From Sporopachydermia quercuum (taxonomy: Eukaryota; Ascomycota; Sporopachydermiomycetes; Sporopachydermiales; Sporopachydermiaceae), in assembly GCA_001599295.1 (NCBI GenBank), contig BCGN01000008.1, positions 806,001 to 870,000 on the forward strand: DNA of 64,000 nucleotides. The letters run 5' to 3'. The notes under the pieces are model-generated. The model was not told where the DNA came from, did no database searches, and saw only the letters and a list, made by a program, of their open reading frames with translations. This document shows, piece by piece, positions 44,595-53,955 of the stretch (its first letter is position 1; every line of letters begins with the position of its first letter). The position numbers and the translations under genes are program-made.

Positions 44595-45485
44595 ATGTCT
44601 ACGAAACAAAAACAGCCACCTTTGGATGAGCTGCAATGGAGATCTCCAGAATGGATCAACGCATTTGGTCTTCGCACAGATAATGTGTTGGAATACTTCT
44701 CAGAATCACCTTTCTTTGATAGAACATCAAACAACCAAGTATTAAAAATGCAATCGCAGTTCAACGAAAGCTTAAAAGCGATGGACCTTATAGAACAATT
44801 AAAACAGCTAAAAGGTATTGAGTTTGTTTTGGCGTTTGTTCGTGAACCAGATTTCTGGGTCATCAAGAAACAGAACAGACTGTCACCAGATGAAGTTCAA
44901 GTCATGGGTATGTTTTATGTTGTGGGAGCCAATGTATATGTTGCGCCCTCTATCCAATCAATCATATCATCACGATTAGCTAGCACTGTGCTAGCCACAA
45001 AGACTGCCATGATAGCTGCTCAGAAGCTGCCGTTATTTTCTCCTTCTGAAGGATATTCATACATAACACAGCAAGAACAAGAAGCAGGCACTGGAGCCGA
45101 ATCTGACGCCGGGAAGACCCCGTCGGCAAAATCATCAATGAATACACCGAGCGTTGCACCAACACCAACACCTGGTGGATCTTCGAATGACCTATCGGGA
45201 TCGCAAACATCTAATAATGCTCGTGAAGTACAGGATAAGAAAGCAGCTGCTGCGATGTTTGACTTGTTCTTGAATAATTCATTAAAATCACAGGCGGTGA
45301 TGTTAGATGAAATTCCTGCTACTGATCCGGGAGCTGCTATTAGTTTTGCATGGGATAGAAATGCTATTATTTCCGGAGCGATGACAATGCCTAGTAGATC
45401 TTTAGGTAGTTCATCTAATACAAATATGAGGAAAGATCCAGTGGGATTGAAAAGACCACGAAGGAAGCCTGTTACTAAGAAATAA
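44595..45485 (+). CDS. MED6: Mediator subunit 6
   Basis: The 296-residue product is nearly the same length as S. cerevisiae Med6 (295). It opens with the family signature PLDELQWRSPEWINAFGLRT, then NVLEYFSESPFFDRTSNNQV, and later VLAFVREPDFWVIKKQNR and GMFYVVGANVYVAPSIQSII. The carboxy third is hydrophilic and ends in a basic LKRPRRKPVTKK tail. Med6 sits in the Mediator head and contacts RNA polymerase II during activated transcription. The start at 44595 is chosen because yeast Med6 begins a few residues before PLDELQW. It is intron-free and convergent with MSS51. Confidence 0.95.
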   Translation: MSTKQKQPPLDELQWRSPEWINAFGLRTDNVLEYFSESPFFDRTSNNQVLKMQSQFNESLKAMDLIEQLKQLKGIEFVLAFVREPDFWVIKKQNRLSPDEVQVMGMFYVVGANVYVAPSIQSIISSRLASTVLATKTAMIAAQKLPLFSPSEGYSYITQQEQEAGTGAESDAGKTPSAKSSMNTPSVAPTPTPGGSSNDLSGSQTSNNAREVQDKKAAAAMFDLFLNNSLKSQAVMLDEIPATDPGAAISFAWDRNAIISGAMTMPSRSLGSSSNTNMRKDPVGLKRPRRKPVTKK

Positions 45486-45680
45486 ACGCGAGTAGAGTCT
45501 AATAATTGGCTACTGATTGGATTTGAAATGGTTCAAGGTTAATCAAGTATAATCTCAAAACATTTGTATTTGTTGATGAACTGTTGAGACTAAAAGGAAA
45601 TCATAATGTTATTTATTGGAAAGAATCAAGCAACAACGATTGGCAATTATTTTCAGATATCTTATGTTAAGCATTATGAT

Positions 45681-45722
45681 ATGCTTTATAGTGAATACTT
45701 CTTATATTCACTAGAATAGCAT
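45681..45722. repeat. Stem-loop in convergent spacer
   Basis: AGTGAATA (45690-45697) and TATTCACT (45705-45712) pair perfectly over a seven-base loop. ATGCT (45681-45685) and AGCAT (45718-45722) extend the stem beyond an internal loop. Confidence 0.6.
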
Positions 45723-45785
45723 TTTCAGTTGATAACTGTCATTGTAATCACACATACCATTAGAGAAGCATTAAGGAAGCAGTTT

Positions 45786-45860
45786 CTAGTGGCTTTGGAC
45801 CAAGCCCCAAGTGCACCAAATCCTAGTGGAGGGGGGACGGGTTTCATTCAATACTTGGGT
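45786..45860. other. GC-rich, foldable island; possible non-coding RNA
   Basis: In otherwise AT-rich sequence, GGCTT (45791-45795) pairs with AAGCC (45802-45806) over a six-base loop, and CCCAAGT (45806-45812) pairs with ACTTGGG (45853-45859), enclosing a G-run (45829-45836). CTAGTGG occurs twice (45786, 45823). I could not match it to a tRNA, U snRNA or SRP RNA. It may be structured RNA or nothing. Confidence 0.3.
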
Positions 45861-46615
45861 TGATATCCTATTAGCGCAACGACTGTAGATCACTATCATC
45901 TTATTTATTTCTGAACGTCAACCTCATTACCGACGCACACTAATACTTATATCGGTTCCAATATTAACAACTGCAGATAATGGCATTATGAAGGCAAACG
46001 AATATTGCCATTATCTCCAAAGAAATCAATAACAGGGAGCTAGTTCAATGGTTCGTCAAATCAGCATTAATCTTGAACTACTATTAACAATCTACCAGAA
46101 TAATCGAATAGCAAAACAATCCTGCCAAATCTTGGATATTCACCTGAGTAGCAGTATGAACGAATTGGGCTATCGATACCGTTTCATGTTTGATCTTTTT
46201 CTCTTTGGAACTACTCTATTGGAAAGAGAAAATATATCAGTAGTTTTCAGCATGTATAGACAAAACAAATGTATTATATGATATTTACAAGACATCAACA
46301 GAAATGAAAAAAAGCTTATAGCAGAATGCACCAAAAGACAAACATGAAAATGGAACATCAAATTAAAAGAGACAAACAATTAAAAAGCATTTTATACAGG
46401 CATTTCTTCTATCCTTCATTGTTTCCAGTGAACGCAAACCACAGTGAATATACAAATAACTGATATACGATAGTTATTATATCATTATGATTTATAACTC
46501 GTAGTGGTAGAATAGTTCCAACAAGAATTGTAAGTTTTTCCACTTATTACACTACCAATTACTGACTAATGCATATCAACCAACACAGGATCAGTCACAC
46601 ACTCAAACTTTTATT

Positions 46616-47998
46616 TTACTCTCCTTGGTGAATTGCATGATAACGTTTTCCTCTAAAACCAAATAACTGTTGATTCACTTGATAAACTTCAGTTGGATGC
46701 AGATCATTCAATTCCCATTTCAGACTTGAGAAAATATTAGGAACCGGTTCAGTCAAAACATCTAATTTATCTTCGTATTTATCCATTAGCCATTTCCAAT
46801 CTCTATCAACATCATCTTTATGGAACCCGGTAGTAAATATAGCACATTTCGAATCCAGTAGCCCTGGAAGCGTCTTGTCCCATTGATCCATTGCTTCAGG
46901 AGCTCCTAAACCAGGTTGGAATAAAAAGAAACAATCAAGATAAGGATCGTAAGGGAATAAATCACCAGCTTCGTGCAAAACATGGAAATACTCAGTGTGA
47001 TAAGTCAGTACTAAATTTTGATCAACTCTCTCAACAATTGGCCTTGGAGAATAGATATATTGGTTCTTTTCTTGATCCCAATAACATTCAGGTCCAACAA
47101 AGTGAATATTGAACGAAACGTCAGGAAATAAAAATCCTAATTGTTTCCATACGTAGCCAGGTAAGATTGATTCAGACCGGGCACCAAGTATGAAAATTCT
47201 CATTGGCCTATCTTTCCAAACAGCTGATCTTGCTGATGGGTATAAAGTGTACCTAAGAGCAGCTAATGATTTCAACCCTTCTAATGTGATTGGACCTTTT
47301 GGTTTAAGGAAATATGGTGAAAATTGATGAAGCAAGGCAGCAATAGTAACTGGATATGATAGAACTTTGGTAACTGCTGCAAGTTGGAATTCTGTATCCA
47401 TAGAGTAGAACAATCTAGTATAGAAATATGTGTCCCAATTGTCGAGATTCACTGCTTTTTCAGAGTCTTGATAACCAGGGAATTCAAATTCAGGAAATGG
47501 CCTTCCTGACCGTAAATCATGTTCATAAATGTTTACTTTCTTTAACAGTTCATATATTTTATGTTCGTGATAGTAAGTATCAGCTTCCCAGGCTTCTCTT
47601 GAATGATGAGTAGGAATTCCTGAGTAAGGACATACATAATTCACTGATTCATTAGTGACAGGACATTTACCTTTAGCACGAATCAGTGCAGCTCTTGTTC
47701 TCAATTCTTCGTTTGGTGAGTTGTCCCACACATGGAATCTGTTCTCGGGTGTAGGATCATCAGGAGAAGGTGGCAGGTCAAGACCAATAATATTTCTAAA
47801 GAAGTTGCTGATGTTTCTTACTTGTTGTTTGGGTAAAGGTCCATTCACGTTTGAAGGTGATGTTCGTGGTATTAGATTTGAAGCATTTAGATACTTTGAT
47901 GAGTATTTTCTACTGCCTGAAATGAAATATCTTCCCCATGAGCTTGCAGCTCCTGAGATTGAGCCTCTGTTAATGTTCATTGCTTGTGCTGAATACAT
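46616..47998 (-). CDS. MSS51: Mss51, COX1 translational activator
   Basis: The 460-residue product matches Mss51 (436 residues in S. cerevisiae). After a mitochondrial leader of about 60 residues comes ALIRAKGKCPVTNESVNYVC followed by PYSGIPTHHSREAWEAD. It contains two Cys-Pro dipeptides (KCPVT, VCPYS), the CPX heme-regulatory motifs of Mss51, embedded in the zinc-finger-like amino domain. The carboxy domain includes FILGARSESILPGYVWKQLG and FLFPDVSFNIHFVGPE. Mss51 acts on COX1 mRNA at the inner membrane, then holds newly made Cox1 and so couples its synthesis to cytochrome oxidase assembly. The CPX motifs link this to heme. It is intron-free. Confidence 0.94.
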   Translation of the reverse strand: MYSAQAMNINRGSISGAASSWGRYFISGSRKYSSKYLNASNLIPRTSPSNVNGPLPKQQVRNISNFFRNIIGLDLPPSPDDPTPENRFHVWDNSPNEELRTRAALIRAKGKCPVTNESVNYVCPYSGIPTHHSREAWEADTYYHEHKIYELLKKVNIYEHDLRSGRPFPEFEFPGYQDSEKAVNLDNWDTYFYTRLFYSMDTEFQLAAVTKVLSYPVTIAALLHQFSPYFLKPKGPITLEGLKSLAALRYTLYPSARSAVWKDRPMRIFILGARSESILPGYVWKQLGFLFPDVSFNIHFVGPECYWDQEKNQYIYSPRPIVERVDQNLVLTYHTEYFHVLHEAGDLFPYDPYLDCFFLFQPGLGAPEAMDQWDKTLPGLLDSKCAIFTTGFHKDDVDRDWKWLMDKYEDKLDVLTEPVPNIFSSLKWELNDLHPTEVYQVNQQLFGFRGKRYHAIHQGE

Positions 47999-49250
47999 GA
48001 TTGTACGTCAGAAACGAATCTTGATGGTTATATTTATGCTTTTTTATGCTTTTAGGTTAAAAATGCGGAAACAAAAGCAAGAAATCGAAATCAGTTGTAA
48101 GAAAAAATCTTTCTAGATATACTGACTGTATTGCAATTTTTGTAACAGTCACAGTGAAAGAATGTCTCTGTTGTTCCTTCCAATCGTGCTGCTCCTTGTA
48201 TTTGGGTATTCTGATGAGCTGTTGATGAGTAGAATGAAGTTAGGATTTGGAACAGGATTTTTCCTTCTTGGTCAAAGAATAGGGGAAAATGTGAGAACCA
48301 AAAATAAGAATCCCAAGCAAACGCACCAGCAAAATCAAGACAATAAAGCTGATATCATTATACAACTGATTGGCGATAAATGTAGCAGTAATTAATTGAT
48401 CCTCGTCGAGTAGACAGTGAAAAGCTGATTAAAATTGAAATTTTCATACTTGGGAGACGTTTCTCTATTGTCTTGCGATATACCCCCTTAATGAAGGGTC
48501 TCCTAACTGGTGTGTTCATTAGAAGGTCTTAAAAGTTCCTGAGCAACGAAAAGCTCGGTATCGGGTGGTAAGTAACAAAAGGACATTGTAAATTGTTTAA
48601 TTAAACGTGATGTTCGACTAAATGTATTGTCGTTTTGACTTGAACAATATTTTTAAGAATAAAAAGATATAGTATTATCAGTAATAGACACTGCCATCCA
48701 AAGGGGTCTTCAGTATACGTATACACCCAAACGGAAAACAAACTTGANAAACAGCCTAGACCCTGANAATGAACTGTGGCGCAATTCACCCAAATAAGGT
48801 TTACATTATGAGTTTTGTTACCAAATGGGATATCATTATGGCTCATTTTAACTTTAAATAATCGGAATATATCTGGCTATTCACAACACATCGCTTCCGT
48901 TATTCTTCTAATTACTAAATCTCCATTGTACTAATTAGCTTTTCGTTCTCTTGTCATCTGTCAAATCATCTTAAATTTATCAGTCGATGTCATAACACCT
49001 GCTGGTTAACGTTGAATGTTATGTCTTTTGTTCAAACCTTCTAACTGTATTGCATCTCCGTATTTTACCTGGGGATTCTCTGATGCTTTCTTCCGATTTC
49101 TATGCTTCACAGCCAACTGCCACACAATCAATTCATCCTAGATCACACTTAGCTCTCCGACATTGTATTATAGTATCCAGTAAAAAACGTATTGTCCAAA
49201 TGACCTTAACAAGTAATTGTTTCATTGATTGACAATCCAGCATTTGAATA
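47999..49250. promoter_or_regulatory. Divergent spacer MSS51 - unknown membrane gene
   Basis: About 1.25 kb holding both promoters. A 77-codon plus-strand frame (48162-48395) starts with a hydrophobic stretch but has no known relative. A 12-bp palindrome GTATACGTATAC lies at 48713-48724. Confidence 0.4.
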
Positions 49251-51047
49251 ATGACAAATCTGTCAATTCAGCCGAAAGAGGCTGTGAAAGAATCGATAGA
49301 TCTCGTTGTTGATTTGCCTTCTATTGGCAATGTTCAACTGAAGGAAGTAAAGGTTGTGAAAGGATCGAATGATGGCTTATATATAGCGTTGTCACCTAGT
49401 AATATTAGCAAGATTCAACGATTAGGTGGCATTGTGAAACCTGTTGAAATCTTGTCGGAAGCTGAGAATGCATATGAATACAATGAAACATGGAGGATTC
49501 AGCAGCAGAACAGTCAAGAGCATGACTCATCTTCTGTTTCTGCTTCTGCTTCTGCTTCTTCTGTAGTAAACATAACCAATGACCAGGAAGGATCAACCGC
49601 TATTACATTCCCCGCGTCAGATATCAATTTAAGAAGAAGAGCCAATACTAATGAAAACCAAGACGAAATACAATATGTACATATCAATATCATAAACGAA
49701 GAAAACAATTTACATGATGAGCATCATCCAGTGATTCTACAACAGAACAGAATCCACAGAATCATCTCCAATATTAATCGTCAGTTTAGAACAGTAATAG
49801 AAATCTGCTCTAGAATATTACTAAGAATTTGTATACGTTTAAGTAATAGCTTTCTGAACATTGTTGTTCTATTAAGGCAATCAGTTTTATTGCTGATAGC
49901 ATATGAGAATATACTGGTTCAAGTACTAGAAGTATTTCCCGAAGGTATAACTAGAAAAATCATGAAATGGGTGCTGATACTTTTTGCTGCTTATTTCGCA
50001 GGTATCTTCAAAATAGTTGAGCAAATTGTTCCCGAAATATTTGATCATCATAGATGGTTGCATAACAGGATACCTTCGCTACGACAAGGAATAGGAAGAA
50101 TGTTTGGTGGTTTGAGTGATAGATTCAAATATTTGCTGGTGCTCATTGTTGATTTCTGTTTTGGTATTAAAAGCAAAGAAGGTGTAGTTGATAGTGTGTA
50201 TGCTGGTTATTTATTATCTATCAAAGGACCTAGTTTAAGAACAGCCATTAATATTTATCTTTTAAAAACTGCAAATGTGAAAGAAATAATATCTCAAGGA
50301 ATAGAAAAGAAGAAAATAAGAAGTCTTATTGGAAATTTCGTTGGTGATAATGAAATCAATGAGAGTGGGAGTAACAATAGCGATTGCAATGATAATTATG
50401 AAGGTTTCTTAATATACGCTAGTGAAATGGAAGATGAATTGAACATGCTATACAAGGTATACACTTATCGATCAAGATATTTGGTTTATTTCATGGTGAG
50501 TCCCCTAGAATTTCTAAAATACTGTTTCAAAGGAATCCTTGCACGATTCATAGTATTTACAATGTCATACTTTGTTCCTTATTATTTCTTGTATATTTTG
50601 CAACAGGAAGTAGTGAGAAAAGAAGCCTATCTTGACGAGGTATACAAGTGTGTTTATGAGGTATTAACATTACATTTGAAAGAGGTTGTCAGCACCTATG
50701 ATTACTGCAAAGGTAACAATGGATTGGCCACGACAATTGATAAATTTGAAGAATATGAAAGAATTCACTCAAGATTGCAGCAATGGTTACCTGATAATGC
50801 TTTACTTGATAGTAACAAAAAAGGAAAATCAGAGCCTGAAAAGAAGCCCCTAGTATTCAAGATGTTGACATATTTAGGATATGATAACATGGCTAACTTC
50901 TCATTAATAGCAAAGTATGACCTTTTGTCTGATGTATCTATATCGGAATTTCGAGATCAGCTTGAATCAGCGAAAGTGACAAACATGTCTGAAAATGAAT
51001 GCGATAATGAAATTACAACAGAAATTACTGATGATCAGATTGAATAG
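49251..51047 (+). CDS. Unrecognised multi-pass membrane protein
   Basis: I do not recognise this 598-residue protein. Residues 1-90 look globular (LVVDLPSIGNVQLKEVKVVK). A hydrophilic Ser/Asn-rich linker follows with SASASAS. Then come amphipathic and hydrophobic segments around 190-225 (FLNIVVLLRQSVLLLIAYEN), 240-262 (WVLILFAAYFAGIFKIVEQI), 285-300 (YLLVLIVDFCFGI) and 425-455 (FKGILARFIVFTMSYFVPYY). The carboxy 150 residues are helical and charged and end in Asp/Glu/Thr. Long interfacial helices beside few clear membrane spans suggest an organelle or nuclear-envelope shaping protein, but that is a guess. It lies in tandem with the prenylcysteine oxidase gene, 550 bases apart. A single uninterrupted frame of this length is very unlikely by chance. 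Confidence 0.75.
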   Translation: MTNLSIQPKEAVKESIDLVVDLPSIGNVQLKEVKVVKGSNDGLYIALSPSNISKIQRLGGIVKPVEILSEAENAYEYNETWRIQQQNSQEHDSSSVSASASASSVVNITNDQEGSTAITFPASDINLRRRANTNENQDEIQYVHINIINEENNLHDEHHPVILQQNRIHRIISNINRQFRTVIEICSRILLRICIRLSNSFLNIVVLLRQSVLLLIAYENILVQVLEVFPEGITRKIMKWVLILFAAYFAGIFKIVEQIVPEIFDHHRWLHNRIPSLRQGIGRMFGGLSDRFKYLLVLIVDFCFGIKSKEGVVDSVYAGYLLSIKGPSLRTAINIYLLKTANVKEIISQGIEKKKIRSLIGNFVGDNEINESGSNNSDCNDNYEGFLIYASEMEDELNMLYKVYTYRSRYLVYFMVSPLEFLKYCFKGILARFIVFTMSYFVPYYFLYILQQEVVRKEAYLDEVYKCVYEVLTLHLKEVVSTYDYCKGNNGLATTIDKFEEYERIHSRLQQWLPDNALLDSNKKGKSEPEKKPLVFKMLTYLGYDNMANFSLIAKYDLLSDVSISEFRDQLESAKVTNMSENECDNEITTEITDDQIE

Positions 51048-51597
51048 TTGATGTTGTATGCACATGTACTCGCGAATATACTGAATGGTTCCTGAACCAG
51101 AGGTGATAATCAGGTTCCAATGAATATACCTTCAACTTCTTTCCGATTGGAACATATCATTATAAACTAATCGTATAATTATATGAATATTTAGTCATTC
51201 TTACCGTTACTGTCTTCTATCCTTTTCCTAAATCATATTATAAGTCCATCTATTTCATTTTCTTGTCTGAAATTCGTAATTTTGAAAATAATTAAGCTTT
51301 GTTATGGACATTTCCCAAAACGGAATTTTTTCTTATCTAATTAGTTCACCAACCATGAGCTAATTAATTAGCTTTTTTCCCCGCATATGATGCAGATATT
51401 AACTCNCTAACTTGTGTAACACCTCCAAATGGATTTACTTCAAATGAAATGCAACAATGCTCTTCATCTGTTATCTAAAACTATGATTGGCAATTGATCT
51501 TACTGTACTTATTCTTTTCATTGTAAATGTTATAACTGAAAAAGAGAAAGTTTCAAAGATCAAAACAGTTGTATAAAAGAGTTGGTATAAGACTTGT
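51048..51597 (+). promoter_or_regulatory. Upstream region of prenylcysteine oxidase gene
   Basis: About 550 bases. It contains a 16-bp perfect palindrome (51358-51373) followed directly by a T-run and CCCCGC. One N at 51406. Confidence 0.4.
51358..51373. repeat. 16-bp perfect palindrome
   Basis: AGCTAATTAATTAGCT reads the same on both strands and includes two TAATTA homeodomain-like cores. It is about 225 bp before the prenylcysteine oxidase start. One or two such palindromes are expected by chance in AT-rich DNA of this size. Confidence 0.5.
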
Positions 51598-53217
51598 ATG
51601 ACCGTTTCTATACATTTGTTGGATTTACAATTGATCAAAATGATCAAATGGGGTATCTACCTTTTGTTGGCGATCACACAGATTGCTCAATCAAAAGAAA
51701 TAGATACAGCAGGTATTGCTAAAGATTTGGAGCAGAACATATTGAAGTTACAATATGATACTGAAGATCAAAACTCTTTAGTAGAAGCAGATAATCGAGA
51801 AAAAATTGCAATTATTGGCGCAGGGGCTGGTGGATCATCAGCTGCTTATTACTTACAAAAGTTTACTAACCATAGCTTGTATGACATTACAATATTTGAG
51901 AAGTCCGATTATATTGGAGGTAGAAGTACTACTGTAAACGTTTATAATAATCCCAAGTGGACTGTTGAAGTTGGTGGCGCAGTTTTCATCCAAGATAATA
52001 AACTACTAGTTCATCACGCTAATAGAACAGGCCTAGAGGTTCAAGCTATTCCTAGTCCTGAAGAGGAATCTACCGAAGGTCCATTTGGAGATATCCCTTA
52101 TTGGGGAGTATTCAATGGGCTTAAGATTGTTTATTCTGAAGATAAACAGAAGACCAATTTACAGAATAAGTGGAATTTTATAACGAGATACGGTGTGGTT
52201 GCACCATTGAAAATGAAACGCATTATGAACAAAGCTCTAAGTTCATTCTTACAATTCTATGATGATAAACATTTTCCGTTCATTAGTCTGTCCAGTACTG
52301 CAAATAGATTTGGGTTGATCTCTCTTGCTAACTCAACCGGCTTAGATACTTTTGGTGATACTTTATTTGCCAGGGAAGTTATTCAAGGAACTACAAGAGT
52401 CAACTATGCCTCTGATATTGATGATATCAATGGATTGGTTGCAGCTGTATCTGTTAGTACTGATCGTGCCATGTCAGTGAAAGGAGGTAATAGATTGATT
52501 TTCAAAAATCTAATAGAGGAAAGCAAAGCTGAGGTTCTATTGAATACTGAAGTCAAGGATATTACGGATTTCTTTTTTGGGAAACCCACAGTTTCTTATT
52601 CATATGTTGGTTCATCAGACGTGAAAGAGAAGCAATTTGATAAAGTAATTATTGCTGCTCCTTTGCATCAGGCATTTCCTGATAGTGACTTGACTACTTT
52701 TGTTCCTCCAGTTCAATACAGACATTTATATGTCACCTTATTTACAACCAAGACACTTTTGAATCCAGAGGTATTTGGTATGCCAAATACTACCAAGACG
52801 CCAAAAATACTACTTACTACACATGACTATGAGCATCCTGAAGATAAGAACACAACACGGAATGTATTACCTTTTAATTCAATTTCAATTGAAGATTACA
52901 TTAACGAAACAAATGAATATGTTTATAAGATTTTCTCAAACAAACCTTTGACCAGGAAATACGTTGCGAGCTTATTTCCAACACCTGACGATGATAAGGA
53001 GGATCCTTTCTCGTGGTATTATGAGAAAGATTGGTATTCATATCCTCACTACAGTGCGATTGATTCATTCCATTCTTGGACTTTAGCCCCTAATATTTGG
53101 TACCTCAATACTATGGAACAATTTATTAGTACTATGGAAACAAGTGCATTAGCAGGAGCCGACGTTGCAGGTTTGATCTCTTTTGGTAAAAACTCAACTG
53201 AAATAAGAGTTCCTTGA
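51598..53217 (+). CDS. Prenylcysteine oxidase/lyase (PCYOX1-like)
   Basis: The 539-residue product is an FAD-dependent prenylcysteine oxidase. An amino-terminal signal peptide fits best if translation starts at the second in-frame ATG (51640: MIKWGIYLLLAITQIAQS). The FAD-binding motif is IAIIGAGAGGSSAAYYL, followed by FEKSDYIGGRSTTVN and EVGGAVFIQDNKLL. Later blocks are GLVAAVSVSTDRAMSVKGGN and KVIIAAPLHQAFPDS, and SYPHYSAIDSFHSW leads to NIWYLNTMEQFISTMETSAL, all typical of the family. Human PCYOX1 cleaves farnesyl- and geranylgeranyl-cysteine in lysosomes to Cys, prenyl aldehyde and H2O2; a vacuolar or secretory site is inferred here. S. cerevisiae lacks an obvious orthologue as far as I know. 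Several NxS/T glycosylation sites are present. Confidence 0.9.
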   Translation: MTVSIHLLDLQLIKMIKWGIYLLLAITQIAQSKEIDTAGIAKDLEQNILKLQYDTEDQNSLVEADNREKIAIIGAGAGGSSAAYYLQKFTNHSLYDITIFEKSDYIGGRSTTVNVYNNPKWTVEVGGAVFIQDNKLLVHHANRTGLEVQAIPSPEEESTEGPFGDIPYWGVFNGLKIVYSEDKQKTNLQNKWNFITRYGVVAPLKMKRIMNKALSSFLQFYDDKHFPFISLSSTANRFGLISLANSTGLDTFGDTLFAREVIQGTTRVNYASDIDDINGLVAAVSVSTDRAMSVKGGNRLIFKNLIEESKAEVLLNTEVKDITDFFFGKPTVSYSYVGSSDVKEKQFDKVIIAAPLHQAFPDSDLTTFVPPVQYRHLYVTLFTTKTLLNPEVFGMPNTTKTPKILLTTHDYEHPEDKNTTRNVLPFNSISIEDYINETNEYVYKIFSNKPLTRKYVASLFPTPDDDKEDPFSWYYEKDWYSYPHYSAIDSFHSWTLAPNIWYLNTMEQFISTMETSALAGADVAGLISFGKNSTEIRVP

Positions 53218-53955
53218 TGGTTGATCATTGTATTTTTTGAATTCAAATTTTAATTTATCTATAGGTTCAATTCGCCCTATTATCCTACTTTTATATATCA
53301 TTCCTTTTTTGTTGCAGTCTACATACGATTTTGTTAGGTTAGGTATATATCCTTATTATTAATTTTGATAACTCATTGTTGTTTAATTTCCTTTTGTGTA
53401 CAACATGTTATGCATAACACCCAGGTAGGAAAAAAGGAATTTTGTTGAGAGTCGAAATTTGATTTCCACGAATTACCATATCAATTGCCTGACCTAAATA
53501 AAGTATTTATCTTACTTCTTCTCAGTTAGGTGCTTATTTCCTTTTCCTCCATTTTCTTGTCCTTAATATTTCTGTTATTTGACGATCGATACGAGTATCC
53601 GATCATTCCTCTGAGTATTCCGATTCATACTCTAGTTGTTCACTACTTGAACAGGAGAATCAAATATAAGCAAAAAATCAAANATTACGGTACACTTTAA
53701 ATGAAATTTGTACTGTTAAAACATTCATACTAAAGCTTGTAAGCTCACTACTATCACGATTACAAAGAAGCTTAGATATATTACAATCCTTATCTATTCT
53801 CCTACTAGAATCACAAGCATAAACGCGGTCCTTCTATTCTTATCACTAGACAGAGATCATTATTGCTATACTGAACTATTTTCAAATTGTACGTCAGCTG
53901 AACTTCCATCAACAGCGCAAGCTTCTATTTCTAATTCCAATAATTCATAGATCGT
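53218..53955 (+). promoter_or_regulatory. Spacer upstream of the NudE gene
   Basis: About 740 bases of AT-rich sequence with one N (53683). I see no recognised site. Confidence 0.35.

Larger units (their letters stand above)
45486..46615. other. Convergent spacer MED6-MSS51 with foldable segments
   Basis: This 1.1 kb lies between two 3' ends, so no promoter is needed. It nevertheless holds a strong hairpin (45681-45722) and a GC-rich segment (45786-45860) that can fold, described separately. A 77-codon plus-strand frame (46048-46281) shows no family. Confidence 0.45.

Noticed and set aside
48162-48395. 77-codon frame between MSS51 and the unknown membrane gene
   Set aside because: It has a hydrophobic start but no recognisable homologue, no intron signals and a size expected by chance.
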